From assembly GCA_964422365.1 (NCBI GenBank), contig CAYRAV010000001.1, positions 124,001 to 188,000 of the forward strand: 64,000 nt of DNA. Direction: 5' to 3'. A program made the translations under genes and the position numbers. The DNA is from CAYRAV01 sp964422365 (GTDB taxonomy: Bacteria; Bacillota; Clostridia; Lachnospirales; Lachnospiraceae). The notes beneath the pieces are model-generated. The model searched no databases and was not told where the DNA came from. It saw only the letters and a program-made list of their open reading frames with translations. Below are positions 17,006-26,682 of this stretch, piece by piece; within the stretch, counting starts at the first letter, position 1, and every line of letters starts with the position of its first letter.

Positions 17006-20000
17006 TTATTTTTCCAGCTGATCTTCTATTAAGCTGACAGATACCATTGTAGACACACCTTTTTCCTGCATGGTAATACCATATAAAATATCTGCTGCTG
17101 CCATTGTACCGCGCCTGTGTGTAATAACAATAAACTGGGTATGTTCCGTTAATTTATGGAGATATTGGGCATACCGTTTCACATTGGAATCATCTAGTGC
17201 CGCTTCTATCTCATCTAAAAGACAAAATGGTGACGGTTTCAAATTCTGAATGGCAAACATTAGTGCAATCGCTGCCAATGCTTTTTCCCCACCTGATAAT
17301 TGCATCATATTCTGCAGTTTCTTACCCGGAGGCTGTGCAATGATTCTAATACCTGCCTCTAAAATATCTTCCCCATCTACCAATTCCAATTCACCTTTTC
17401 CACCGCCAAATAGTTGTTTAAAAACAATGTCAAACTCTTTTTGAATTTCTCCAAACTTTTCTTGGAATTGATTCCGCATCTCCTGATCCAGTTCTTCAAT
17501 AATTCCTCTTAAAACTTCCTCAGATTCTATTAAATCATCATGTTGTGTCGTAAGCAGTTCATAACGTTCTGATATCATTTTATAATCTTCAATGGCATTG
17601 ACATTGACATCACCTAAACTTTTTATCCTTCCTTTTAAATCTCCTACCAGACGTTTCATTTCTGATAACTCATATGCATGGTCCGATTTTAACTGATATG
17701 CAGCATTGTAAGTCAATTCATATTCTTCCCACATATAATTTACCTTATTAGAAATCTGTTCTGATATTTTTTCTTTCTGACTGGTCAAGCGAAATGCTTC
17801 TTTATCTAAATGATTGATACGGGTTGATAATTCTTCCCGTTTGTCAAAAAAACTTTTATGTTCTGTAGAAACTTCCTGCTTTTTTTGTAACATTTCCTGC
17901 ATATGCTTTTCCATAGAAAGAATTTTTTCTTCTTTCTGTAAGATGCCCTGTTTCATTTCTATAATTTCATGCTCTTTCTCTTCTACCTGTCTTGCTGCAT
18001 CTTTTACACTGATTTCTAATGTTTCCTGTTCTTGTCTTAATCGTTCTAATTCTTGTACGCTCCTGTCAGTATTCTCCTTTAAAAATTCTTTTCTCTGCTC
18101 TAACATAGAGAAATCCAATGCTACCTTAGAAGCATCCTCACGATAACTGTCTTCCTCGCGTTTTTTCGCTTCTAGCTGGCGGTTTACATCTGCAATCTTA
18201 CTTTCATTTACCTTGCTTTTATTATCATTTTCCGCAATCTGTCTGTTCAAATCGTCAATATTCTGTCTTAATTCTACTGCATCTTTTTCTATACTCCTAT
18301 TTTCTACAGTAATCTCATTATAATTTTCTACAATTTCATTCATTTCACGATTTAATTGCTCACATTTTAATTTTGCAGTATTTTGTGCCAGATATAATTT
18401 TTGTAATTCCTCCTGCTTTATCTGAAGCTTCTGTCCATATTCTGTTGCATGACTCTTAGTTACTTCATAATTTTTCTTTAACTCTATCAATTGTTCCTTT
18501 ATATTTAACAGTGTTTTTTCCAGTTCTTCTATTTCCCGTCTTCTGCTTAATAAATTACTGGCATTTTTAAATGCACCTCCAGACATGGAACCACCCGGAC
18601 TTAATAATTCTCCGTCCAATGTTACAATGCGAAGAGTATTTTTATATTTTTTTGCCACCATAATGGCATGGTCAATTGTATCCACTACCACAATGCGTCC
18701 AAGTAAATTTGCAATCAAATTATGAAACTTGTCTTCTGCTTCAACCAGACTGCTCGCAAGTCCAATCACACCAATTTCAGTTAACACCGCTCCTTGCTGA
18801 AATGCCCTATAATCTTTCATATTTGTTAATGGCAGAAATGTAGCACGTCCATATTTATTCTTTTTTAAAAAAGAGATTAGATTTTTAGCAGTATTTTCAT
18901 TATCCGTTACAATGTTTTGAATACTTCCACCTAATGCTGTCTCTACAGCCGTTTCATATTCTCTCTTTACTTTAATAATATCAGCAACCACACCAACAAT
19001 TCCCGGCTGTTTTTCTTTTTGCTCCATTACACGGCGGATGCTTTGTCCATATCCTTCATACCGTTCTGTTATATTTTTTAGAGATTCCAGTCTAGAATGT
19101 TCTTTATGATATACCTGCTGTTTTTCGTTCCATTGTCTCTGTAATGTTTCTCCCTGCATACGAAATTCATTTAACTGAATCTCATTTTTATTTTTTTCTG
19201 TTTCTAAATTTTCTATTTTTTGTATTATTTCAGATAAATGTACATTTTCTTCTTCTAAATTCTTTTGACATTCTGCTTCACTTGTCTTTTGTTTCAATAC
19301 TTTTTGCGTCAGCTCTGCTTTTTTTAAATTGGTCTGTTCTAACATAGTCTCAAATTTCTGTAATTTTGATTTTAAGTTAGAACTTATGCTTAAATAGCCA
19401 AAAATTTCCTTATTATAGCTGTCAATATTTTTTCCAAAACTTCCTATTTCTTCCTGGATTTTTTGTAATTCTGTTTCCGAATTTTTTTTACGATTTTCTA
19501 ATGCTTGAAATTTATGTTCAAATTCTGAAATTTCTTTCCCATATGTCTCAAGTTCCTGCCTTTTTTCTATGATGCTTCTCTCTACAGCTGTCACTCTTTC
19601 CCTATAATGTGCATCATTTTGTTTTGCAGCTGTAATTTGTTCCTGACATACTTTAATATCACCTTCTAATTTCTCTTTTGCAAGTTTTTCTTCATTTTCC
19701 AGATTCCTGAGCTCTTCTATCTTTTCATTTTCTTTTTCCAGCTTTTCTTCCAGCTTTTCATATTCTTCTTTTGCCTTATCATAATTATTTTTTGTTTCCT
19801 CTAAATCCTCTGTCACAATTTGCTCTTTTTTCTCTAATTCAGTAATATCGCTATGCAGCTTATCATATTCTAAAAGAAACATATTCACTTCAAAACTTTT
19901 TAATTCATCCCTTAATTTTAAATATTCCCTGGCTGCCTGAGATTGTTTCTCTAATGGACCAACCTGTTTTTCTAATTCTGATAAAATATCCTTAATACGA

Positions 20001-20566
20001 CACAAATTCTGCTGTTCTGCCTCTAAATTTTTCTCTGCAGCAGCCTTTCGTTTTTTAAACTTTACAATACCAGCGGCTTCATCAAACAATTCCCGTCGTT
20101 CTTCTGGCTTGCCACTCAAAATTTTGTCAATCTGACCCTGTCCGATAATAGAATATCCTTCTTTTCCAATACCTGTATCTAAAAATAATTCTTGTACATC
20201 TTTTAATCTGCAATTAGAACCATTGATTAAATACTCACTTTCTCCTGAACGATACACTCTCCTTGCTACAGTGACTTCTTCATAAGAAGTAGGCAGTTTA
20301 TGATCAGAATTGTCTAAGGTAATTGCTACATAAGCAAATCCAAGCGGTTTCCGCATTTCTGTACCGGAAAAAATAACATCCTCCATTTTAGCTCCCCTTA
20401 ACTGCTTGGCACTCTGCTCTCCCAACACCCATCTGACCGCATCACCTACATTACTTTTTCCACTTCCGTTTGGACCTACAATTGCAGTAATGCCATCATG
20501 AAATTCAAATACCATTTTATTTGCAAAGGATTTAAATCCATGTACCTCAATACTTTTTAAATACAT
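17006..20566 (-). CDS. smc: Chromosome partition protein SMC
   Basis: SMC is the core ATPase of bacterial condensin, working with ScpA and ScpB (encoded at 54.6-56.0 kb). The N-terminal half-ATPase has VGPNGSGKSNVGDAVRWVLG near residue 31. Two long coiled coils flank a hinge (about 500-690, with VADIIKVKREYETAVETALG and DGELLSPGGSMSGG). The C-terminal half has the signature LSGGEKALAAIALMFA and the Walker B FCLLDEIEAALDDSNVKRYA. Length 1186 is normal. It starts 19 bases after the rnc stop, so the two are probably cotranscribed. Confidence 0.97.
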   Translation of the reverse strand: MYLKSIEVHGFKSFANKMVFEFHDGITAIVGPNGSGKSNVGDAVRWVLGEQSAKQLRGAKMEDVIFSGTEMRKPLGFAYVAITLDNSDHKLPTSYEEVTVARRVYRSGESEYLINGSNCRLKDVQELFLDTGIGKEGYSIIGQGQIDKILSGKPEERRELFDEAAGIVKFKKRKAAAEKNLEAEQQNLCRIKDILSELEKQVGPLEKQSQAAREYLKLRDELKSFEVNMFLLEYDKLHSDITELEKKEQIVTEDLEETKNNYDKAKEEYEKLEEKLEKENEKIEELRNLENEEKLAKEKLEGDIKVCQEQITAAKQNDAHYRERVTAVERSIIEKRQELETYGKEISEFEHKFQALENRKKNSETELQKIQEEIGSFGKNIDSYNKEIFGYLSISSNLKSKLQKFETMLEQTNLKKAELTQKVLKQKTSEAECQKNLEEENVHLSEIIQKIENLETEKNKNEIQLNEFRMQGETLQRQWNEKQQVYHKEHSRLESLKNITERYEGYGQSIRRVMEQKEKQPGIVGVVADIIKVKREYETAVETALGGSIQNIVTDNENTAKNLISFLKKNKYGRATFLPLTNMKDYRAFQQGAVLTEIGVIGLASSLVEAEDKFHNLIANLLGRIVVVDTIDHAIMVAKKYKNTLRIVTLDGELLSPGGSMSGGAFKNASNLLSRRREIEELEKTLLNIKEQLIELKKNYEVTKSHATEYGQKLQIKQEELQKLYLAQNTAKLKCEQLNREMNEIVENYNEITVENRSIEKDAVELRQNIDDLNRQIAENDNKSKVNESKIADVNRQLEAKKREEDSYREDASKVALDFSMLEQRKEFLKENTDRSVQELERLRQEQETLEISVKDAARQVEEKEHEIIEMKQGILQKEEKILSMEKHMQEMLQKKQEVSTEHKSFFDKREELSTRINHLDKEAFRLTSQKEKISEQISNKVNYMWEEYELTYNAAYQLKSDHAYELSEMKRLVGDLKGRIKSLGDVNVNAIEDYKMISERYELLTTQHDDLIESEEVLRGIIEELDQEMRNQFQEKFGEIQKEFDIVFKQLFGGGKGELELVDGEDILEAGIRIIAQPPGKKLQNMMQLSGGEKALAAIALMFAIQNLKPSPFCLLDEIEAALDDSNVKRYAQYLHKLTEHTQFIVITHRRGTMAAADILYGITMQEKGVSTMVSVSLIEDQLEK

Positions 20567-20585
20567 TCTTTTCTCCTACCTGTTT

Positions 20586-21281
20586 TTATGACTTACTTTT
20601 AAATTTCAAAATCGCCTGATAAGCTGCTTCCTGTTCTGCCGCTTTCTTTGTTCGTCCTTTTCCTATGCTTAACTCTTCTTTACCAATTACCGCCGCAACT
20701 GTAAATGTTTTATCATGATCTGGTCCTTCTTCACCACGCAATTCATACATTAATGGTTCCTTATAGTCTGCTTGTATCATTTCCTGTAAGATAGTCTTAC
20801 TATCAAAAAAGAGTTTTTTATTATCAATATCTGATAATACATATTTGTGAATATACTCTTTTGCATTAGTAAAACCACCATCTATGTAAATTGCGCCTAT
20901 TACTGCTTCCATGGCATCTGATAAAATAGAATCTCTTTCTCTGCCCCCTGTTGTAATTTCTCCTTTTCCCAATAAAAGATAATCTCCTAAATCAATTTCT
21001 CTGGCACAATATGCCAGGGTAGGCTCACACACCAAACTAGCCCGCAATTTTGTCATCTCTCCTTCAAACATCCTTGTATGTGCTTTGTATAGAAAATCAC
21101 TGCTTGTCAGTTCCAGAACTGCATCACCTAAAAATTCCAATCTTTCATTATTTGCCAGTTTACTCATTCTTTTTTCATTTGCATAGGAACTATGTGTAAG
21201 TGCCTGCTGTAATAATCTGATATTTTCAAAGTGATATCCAATTTTTTCTTCGAATTCATGTAATTTTTCTAGTTTTGTCAT
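20586..21281 (-). CDS. rnc: Ribonuclease III
   Basis: RNase III cuts double-stranded RNA in rRNA and mRNA processing. The catalytic signature NERLEFLGDAVLEL is at 45-58 with the second acidic cluster near DAMEAVIGAIYIDGG (about 120-135). A double-stranded RNA-binding domain covers the last 70 residues (DYKEPLMYELRGEEGPDH, GRTKKAAEQEAAYQAIL). Length 231 is normal. AGGGGAG precedes the ATG. Upstream, a 390-base gap with a repeat separates it from plsX; in most relatives acpP would be there. Confidence 0.95.
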   Translation of the reverse strand: MTKLEKLHEFEEKIGYHFENIRLLQQALTHSSYANEKRMSKLANNERLEFLGDAVLELTSSDFLYKAHTRMFEGEMTKLRASLVCEPTLAYCAREIDLGDYLLLGKGEITTGGRERDSILSDAMEAVIGAIYIDGGFTNAKEYIHKYVLSDIDNKKLFFDSKTILQEMIQADYKEPLMYELRGEEGPDHDKTFTVAAVIGKEELSIGKGRTKKAAEQEAAYQAILKFKSKS

Positions 21282-21442
21282 TTTGATTCTCCCCTAATTT
21301 TATGCTAAGACCAAAAACTGCTTTTCATTTTCCCGAGAGCACTACTCTTTAGGACCAAGTGCAGTGCGATGCAGCTATGTTTGCAAAGCAACACTCTCGA
21401 AAATATATTTCGCCAAACTATCTAAAACTTAATTTTCGCTTT

Positions 21443-21665
21443 AGAATGTGCTTGAAAATTCATCACCACAATCTGCATGTCCCACTTTGTGTACCCATCT
21501 GGATATACCACACTTTATACCCATACAAGTTGCGGACTTTGTCTGATACGGTATGGATATTCGTTCCAAATTCACTCAATGCAGCACTACATCCTATGAA
21601 TTTGGACCAAATTCCCCACAAATTGTGACGCACATCTTATAACAAGCAATTTTCAAACACGCTCT
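21443..21665. repeat. Interspersed repeat, family B, full length (223 bp)
   Basis: The ends are AGAATGTGCTTGAAAATTC and AATTTTCAAACACGCTCT. Inside, TTCCAAATTCA pairs with TGAATTTGGA. It fills the plsX-rnc spacer, ending ten bases before the plsX stop, along with an unrelated 145-base stretch (21300-21442) in which I see no gene. Confidence 0.85.
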
Positions 21666-21674
21666 AAAAGTTCA

Positions 21675-22688
21675 TTACTCCTCGTCTACAACCAGATACT
21701 GTCTGATTTTTTCATTAATTTCCTGTTCACGGAATACTACACACTGCATAATTGCATTTTTAATCTCAATACTTTTTGAACTTCCATGTGTCTTTACTAC
21801 CAAACCATTTAAACCTAATAATGGTGCTCCATTATGTTGTGTATCATCAAAACCTTTGATTGTCTTTTTCAATGCAGGTTTCACTAAAGCTGCACCTATC
21901 TTGCTTCTTGTAGTAGACATTAAACCTTCCTTAATCTTTTTAAACATTGCATTGGCAACACCTTCATATAATTTTAAAATGACATTCCCTACAAATGCCT
22001 CACATACAATAACATCTACTGCCCCGTACGGAATCTCCCTTGCCTCCACGCTTCCTGTAAAATTAATTTCATTACAGTTCTTCAATAATGGGTATGTTTC
22101 TTTTACTAATTTGTTTCCCTTTTCTTCTTCTACACCAATATTCACAATACCAACTTTAGGATTCTCTACTCCTAATACATTTTCCATGTAGATAGACCCC
22201 ATCTTTGCAAATTGCACCAAATAAGATGGTTTTGCATCCACATTAGCACCACAGTCAATCAAAAGTGCTTTTCCATCTTTGGTTGGAATAACTGGTGCCA
22301 ATGCTGGTCTTTCCACACCTTTGATTCTTCCTATAATAAACTGCCCACCCGCTAAAATTGCTCCAGTGCTGCCTGCTGATACAAAAGCATCTGCTTCTTT
22401 ATTCTTTACTAAATTCATTCCCACTACTATAGATGAATCTTTCTTTTTACGGATTGCCATAACTGGTGCTTCATCACAGCTAATTACTTCATCTGCATTT
22501 ACTACAATAATCTGCTTGTCCGGATAAGTATATTTTTTCAGTTCTTCCTGAACCAATGCTTCTTTTCCTACTAAGTATACAATTACATTTTCTTTTTCCT
22601 TAACAGCTTCTACTACACCTTTTACTACCTCATATGGAGCATTGTCTCCACCCATAGCATCTACAACAACTTTTATTGTTTCCTGCAC
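21675..22688 (-). CDS. plsX: Phosphate acyltransferase PlsX
   Basis: PlsX makes acyl phosphate from acyl-ACP, the first step of phospholipid synthesis in Firmicutes. Recognised by IKVVVDAMGGDNAPYEVVKG at the N-terminus, SAGSTGAILAGG near 95, PVIPTKDGKALLIDCGAN near 125, and GLNGLVVKTHGSSKS near 300. I put the start at GTG 22688, eight bases after a GGAGG site; an in-frame TTG farther upstream overlaps that site. Usually acpP follows, but not here. No separate fapR or rpmF is visible in the window. Confidence 0.93.
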   Translation of the reverse strand: MQETIKVVVDAMGGDNAPYEVVKGVVEAVKEKENVIVYLVGKEALVQEELKKYTYPDKQIIVVNADEVISCDEAPVMAIRKKKDSSIVVGMNLVKNKEADAFVSAGSTGAILAGGQFIIGRIKGVERPALAPVIPTKDGKALLIDCGANVDAKPSYLVQFAKMGSIYMENVLGVENPKVGIVNIGVEEEKGNKLVKETYPLLKNCNEINFTGSVEAREIPYGAVDVIVCEAFVGNVILKLYEGVANAMFKKIKEGLMSTTRSKIGAALVKPALKKTIKGFDDTQHNGAPLLGLNGLVVKTHGSSKSIEIKNAIMQCVVFREQEINEKIRQYLVVDEE

Positions 22689-22862
22689 TATTTGTTCCTC
22701 CAATCTAATGTGGGTTTGTTCTGACTTTTTTGCATTCCACTATTTAATATACTAAATATCCTTTTGTAAGTCAATAAACATGCTTATCAAATTTATAACG
22801 CTTGCTTTCCTAATTTTACCACAAACCCATAGGAGAATCCATAAATTTTCATAAAAGAAAAT

Positions 22863-22903
22863 GAGCCGATACTATTTTAAAATACATCTCATAATATCGA
22901 CTC
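22863..22903 (-). terminator. Intrinsic terminator of cheR
   Basis: GAGCCGATA and TATCGACTC pair (one wobble) around an AT-rich loop; ATTTTCTTTTATG follows on the minus strand. It begins 15 bases past the cheR stop. Confidence 0.65.
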
Positions 22904-22917
22904 AATATTATCATTCT

Positions 22918-23709
22918 TTATTCTGCTATTTTAACTTTTTTATAAAAAAAAGATTTCATGGAAGTGTATCCTAACTGTTTTGGCTGAATAATCTGCTCCG
23001 TACTTCCAACAAATAAAATTCCATCTTCTTTTAATGCCTTATTGAAATTAATATAAATTTCTCTTTTTGCTTCTTCTGTAAAATAGATCATAACATTTCT
23101 ACACACAATTAAATCACAGGAAGACGGATACGAATCCTTTAACAAATTGTGTTGTTTAAATTCTACCCTTGATTTTATTTTATCAGAAATTTCATATGTA
23201 TGATTGTTCATTTTTTCAAAATATTTATCGATAAATTCCTTTGGCAGTTCCTTTACGCTTTTCTCAGAATATAAACCTGCCTTTGCCTTTTCCATAACCT
23301 GCAAGTCAATGTCTGTTGCTATAATTTTAATTTGGTTTAACGGCATAAATTTTGACAAAAGCATAACCAGCGAATACGGCTCATCACCGGTCGAACATGC
23401 TGCACTCCAGATTTTAAGCGGTTTTCCGAATTTATCAAATAATTGGGGCAGTACTTCCTTTTCAAGAATCCTCCACTGTTCCGGATTTCTATAAAATTCT
23501 GATACATTGATTGTAAGATAATTTACAAATTCATCAAATAGCTTCTTATCAGACTTTAACATTGCTGCATAAGTTGTATATGATGTTACTTTATGTTTTG
23601 AAATCAATGCATCAATTCGTCTCTTCATCTGTCTTTCTTTATAGGCATTTAAATCAATTTTTGTCAACCTTAATATTTCTTCTTTAAATACTTCATAATT
23701 ATCTGCCAT
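22918..23709 (-). CDS. cheR: CheR-type chemotaxis protein methyltransferase
   Basis: CheR methylates glutamates of chemoreceptors using S-adenosylmethionine. The N-terminal helical domain carries the basic patch YKERQMKRRIDALISKHK, followed by NVSEFYRNPEQW near 70, the SAM-binding IWSAACSTGDEPYSLVMLL near 100, IIATDIDLQVMEKAKAG near 130 and DLIVCRNVMIYF near 205. Length 263 is normal. No other chemotaxis gene is near, so receptors and CheA/W must lie elsewhere, or the enzyme modifies another target. AATGGGGGAA precedes the ATG. A structured non-coding stretch lies upstream. Confidence 0.9.
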   Translation of the reverse strand: MADNYEVFKEEILRLTKIDLNAYKERQMKRRIDALISKHKVTSYTTYAAMLKSDKKLFDEFVNYLTINVSEFYRNPEQWRILEKEVLPQLFDKFGKPLKIWSAACSTGDEPYSLVMLLSKFMPLNQIKIIATDIDLQVMEKAKAGLYSEKSVKELPKEFIDKYFEKMNNHTYEISDKIKSRVEFKQHNLLKDSYPSSCDLIVCRNVMIYFTEEAKREIYINFNKALKEDGILFVGSTEQIIQPKQLGYTSMKSFFYKKVKIAE

Positions 23710-23714
23710 ATGAA

Positions 23715-23905
23715 TTCCCCCATTTTATTAATTATTGTGGTAAGTTACCCCCTTGTCTAAAACCAATGGACTTCCTGCTCCGCAGACCTCATAACCTACT
23801 AACTCCATAGGTGTTTATCAGGGCAGTTTTTGCCCTATGCAGCTTCTTTCCTAATTTGTCTGCCCTTCTTGCTTTTTGCTTATTACTTACAGCAATAAAT
23901 GAAAT
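23715..23905 (-). other. Structured non-coding stretch upstream of cheR
   Basis: On the minus strand CATAGG pairs with CCTATG around an inner AGGGCA/TGCCCT stem, and CTGC-GGA-GCAG forms a small hairpin. The base composition is less AT-rich than neighbouring spacers. It could be a cheR leader RNA or a decayed mobile-element end; I could not match it to a known riboswitch. Confidence 0.3.
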
Positions 23906-23911
23906 ATGATA

Positions 23912-23947
23912 AACAAAGAATTCCATATATTTATGGAATTCTTTGTT
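23912..23947 (-). terminator. Terminator after the S1-domain gene
   Basis: AACAAAGAATTCCATA pairs perfectly with TATGGAATTCTTTGTT around a four-base loop. It is the second of two hairpins after the S1 gene; the next entry describes the first. Confidence 0.75.
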
Positions 23948-23971
23948 CTAATTATGAATAATCAATACTAT

Positions 23972-23998
23972 TTTTGAATACGTTAATCGTATTCAAAA
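23972..23998 (-). terminator. Second hairpin after the S1-domain gene
   Basis: TTTTGAATACG pairs perfectly with CGTATTCAAAA across a five-base loop, 12 bases past the stop. It lacks a good T tract, so it may protect the mRNA 3' end or act as a weak terminator. Confidence 0.5.
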
Positions 23999-24009
23999 TA
24001 ATTTTATAC

Positions 24010-25098
24010 TTATTGTTCGTCAGCTGTTTCTCCTGTTGTCTCATTTGCATCTAATAACGCTTTGATACTTAAACTAATCTTTTTATCATCATTATTAAAG
24101 TCCACTACTTTTGCTGTTATTTCCTGACCAACTTTTAAGACATCAGAAGGTTTTTCAATGTGCTCTTTTGAAATCTGTGATACATGTAATAAAGCATCTA
24201 TTCCAGGTTCTAACTCTACAAATGCACCAAAGTCTGTCATACGTGCAACTTTACCTGTCACTTCATTACCAATTGCATATTTTTCAGCGGCATTTATCCA
24301 TGGGTTCTGGTCTTCGAATTTTAAACTTAGTGCAATCTTTTCACCTTGGATGTCTTTGATTAATACTTTCACAACATCTCCAACTTTAAAAAGTTTTTTA
24401 GGATTCTCTACACGTCCCCATGACATCTCAGAAATATGAAGCAGACCGTCTGCACCACCTAAATCAATAAATGCACCAAAATCAGTTACATTTTTTACTG
24501 TTCCTTCTATTGTCATTCCCACACTGATTTTTTCAAATAATGCTTTCTGTAATTCAGCTTTTTTTGCAAGCAACAGCTGTTTGCGGTCACCAATAATTCT
24601 TCTTCTTTTTGGATTAAACTCACTAATTACGAATTCAATTTCCTGACCTGCATATTTTTGAAGATTTTTTTCATAGGTATCTGATACTAAGCTGGCAGGA
24701 ATAAATACTCTTGCTTCCTCAATAACAACACTTAGTCCTCCATCTAAAACTGTATTCACAGTAGCCTTTAATACTTCCTTATTGTTAAAGGCTTCTTCTA
24801 ATCTCTTATTTCCTTTTTCAGCAGCTAATCTTTTATAAGTAAGTAAAACCTGTCCTTCGCCATCGTTTACTTTTATAACCTTAGCGCTCATTGTTTCTCC
24901 TTCTTTTACTACAGTAGTTAAGTCAAGATTTGGTGTATTAGTATATTCATTTCTTGTAATGATACCATCTGCTTTGTATCCTATATTTAAGACAATTTCG
25001 TCTTCCTTTACACTAATAACTGTCCCTTCTACAACCTCACCATTGTGAATTGTGACTAATGATTCTTCTAACATTTGTTCAAAGCTCTGATCTGACAT
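24010..25098 (-). CDS. S1 RNA-binding domain protein (ribosomal protein S1-like, four S1 repeats)
   Basis: The protein has four S1 domains, near 17-85, 100-170, 190-260 and 275-345; the third and fourth have the classic VTDFGAFIDLGGADGLLHIS and MTDFGAFVELEPGIDALLHV. It probably binds mRNA at the ribosome, as in Firmicute S1 homologues, though its essential role differs from E. coli S1. In many Clostridia this gene is fused to ispH; here the two are separate reading frames overlapping by 31 bases. A strong AAGGAGG lies ten bases before the ATG, inside the end of ispH, implying coupled translation. Confidence 0.9.
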   Translation of the reverse strand: MSDQSFEQMLEESLVTIHNGEVVEGTVISVKEDEIVLNIGYKADGIITRNEYTNTPNLDLTTVVKEGETMSAKVIKVNDGEGQVLLTYKRLAAEKGNKRLEEAFNNKEVLKATVNTVLDGGLSVVIEEARVFIPASLVSDTYEKNLQKYAGQEIEFVISEFNPKRRRIIGDRKQLLLAKKAELQKALFEKISVGMTIEGTVKNVTDFGAFIDLGGADGLLHISEMSWGRVENPKKLFKVGDVVKVLIKDIQGEKIALSLKFEDQNPWINAAEKYAIGNEVTGKVARMTDFGAFVELEPGIDALLHVSQISKEHIEKPSDVLKVGQEITAKVVDFNNDDKKISLSIKALLDANETTGETADEQ

Positions 25099-25928
25099 GC
25101 CTTTTGAACCTCCTTAATAATATTATTTGGGGTGGATGCCCCTGCTGTAATACCTACGCTACGAAAGGATTTAAACTGTTCTAAATCCAAGTCAACAAGT
25201 GTCTGTATATAGTAAGTATTTTTACATTCTTTTTTACAAATCTCATAAAGCTTTTGAGTATTGGAGCTATGTTTTCCTCCAATCACAATCATGGCATCTG
25301 AAACTCTGGCTAACTGCCTTGCTTCCATCTGACGCTCTTCTGTCGCATTACAGATTGTATTTAAAGCAATTATATCATACCCCTTTTTTGAAATTATTTC
25401 AACTAATTCTTGAAATTTCTTGTAATTAAATGTCGTTTGGGATACAATGCATACATTTTTGCCATTTTGGGGTGAATATTTTTCTGCTTCTTCTGTTGTT
25501 TCAATCACCACTGCCTCCTGCCCGCACCATCCTTTGATTCCTTCTACCTCGGGATGATTATTATTCCCAATAATCACTATATTTTTTGTTTCTTTACTTT
25601 TGTCCTGTACAATGCGATGTATCTTCTTTACAAAAGGGCAAGTTGCATCAACAATCCGAAGCTTTTTTTCTACCATCTTATCGTGAATTCTTTTTGAGAT
25701 ACCATGAGATCTGATAATAATGGTGCCTTCTGTAATAGTTTCTAACTTTTTTTCATTTTCTATTACAATTACACCTTTTTTTTCTAAATCTTTTACAACT
25801 TCTTCGTTATGAATAATGGGACCATATGTGTATACTTTTTCCTGCCTGCCTGCTTCTTCATAAACCATATCTACTGCACGCTTTACTCCAAAACAGAAGC
25901 CTGCTGTCTTTGCAAGTTGTATATTCAT
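25068..25928 (-). CDS. ispH: 4-hydroxy-3-methylbut-2-enyl diphosphate reductase
   Basis: IspH performs the last step of the non-mevalonate isoprenoid pathway, using a [4Fe-4S] cluster. The three cluster cysteines are visible in AGFCFGVKRAV (C12), VDATCPFVKKIH and LNTICNATEERQ. The substrate-contact motifs IRSHGIS, NHPEVEG and SQTTF are present. I choose the ATG at 25928, which has AGGAGTG five bases upstream and starts 10 bases after the cmk stop; a longer frame would overlap cmk. Length 286 is normal for a stand-alone IspH. Confidence 0.95.
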   Translation of the reverse strand: MNIQLAKTAGFCFGVKRAVDMVYEEAGRQEKVYTYGPIIHNEEVVKDLEKKGVIVIENEKKLETITEGTIIIRSHGISKRIHDKMVEKKLRIVDATCPFVKKIHRIVQDKSKETKNIVIIGNNNHPEVEGIKGWCGQEAVVIETTEEAEKYSPQNGKNVCIVSQTTFNYKKFQELVEIISKKGYDIIALNTICNATEERQMEARQLARVSDAMIVIGGKHSSNTQKLYEICKKECKNTYYIQTLVDLDLEQFKSFRSVGITAGASTPNNIIKEVQKACQIRALNKC

Positions 25929-25938
25929 AGATACACTC

Positions 25939-26601
25939 CTATCTGTTTTTGTATAAATCAATAATGGCTTTTACCACTTCTTCAATTGTCATGTAGGAAG
26001 AATCTACTAACACTGCATCTTCTGCCTGTCTTAATGGGGCAAATTCCCTGTTCATGTCCTGTTCATCCCTTGCAATGATATCTTTCTCAATTTCAGCCTG
26101 GCTGCACTCTTCTCCTTTTGCCTTTAGTTCTTCATATCTCCTTCTTGCACGTTCCTGACTGCTTGCTGTTAAATAAACTTTCACATCTGCATCCGGAAGC
26201 ACATAAGTGCCAATATCTCTCCCATCCATAATTACATTTTCATGTTCAGCCAATGTCCGCTGTAATTCTACCAGTTTCAAGCGGACCTTTTTGTTCTTTG
26301 CACCTGCAGATGCCATTTTTCCTACTTCTTCCGTTCTCAACAATGAAGTGACATTTTCTCCATTCAACATAACCTGCTGTACACCAGCTTCATACCCAAT
26401 TGTAATATCGGCATTTTCACACGCCTTATTAATCTTTTCTTCTTCCTCTGGCTGTATTTGCTTTCTTAACAAATATAATGCCATAGCACGATACATTGCT
26501 CCTGTATCTACATAAATAAAATCTAATTTTTTTGCTATCATTTTAGCAATCGTACTTTTACCAGCCCCTGCAGGACCATCAATCGCAATACTGATACTCA
26601 T
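25939..26601 (-). CDS. cmk: Cytidylate kinase
   Basis: Cmk phosphorylates CMP and dCMP. The P-loop AIDGPAGAGKSTIAKMIA is at 5-22, followed by DFIYVDTGAMYRAMALY, the MDGRDIGTYVLPDADVKVYL segment near 125 and the LID region ARRRYEEL near 160 with RDEQDMNRE. Length 220 is normal. AAAAGGAG precedes the ATG. It leads into ispH and the S1 gene, a conserved order, while upstream a family B repeat separates it from the flavoprotein gene. Confidence 0.95.
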   Translation of the reverse strand: MSISIAIDGPAGAGKSTIAKMIAKKLDFIYVDTGAMYRAMALYLLRKQIQPEEEEKINKACENADITIGYEAGVQQVMLNGENVTSLLRTEEVGKMASAGAKNKKVRLKLVELQRTLAEHENVIMDGRDIGTYVLPDADVKVYLTASSQERARRRYEELKAKGEECSQAEIEKDIIARDEQDMNREFAPLRQAEDAVLVDSSYMTIEEVVKAIIDLYKNR

Positions 26602-26682
26602 ATTTTGCTCCTTTTTCTTATCATTATTATTTTTGTCATACTTTTTGTGTACTATATCTGCATAACTATACTACAAAGTTTC

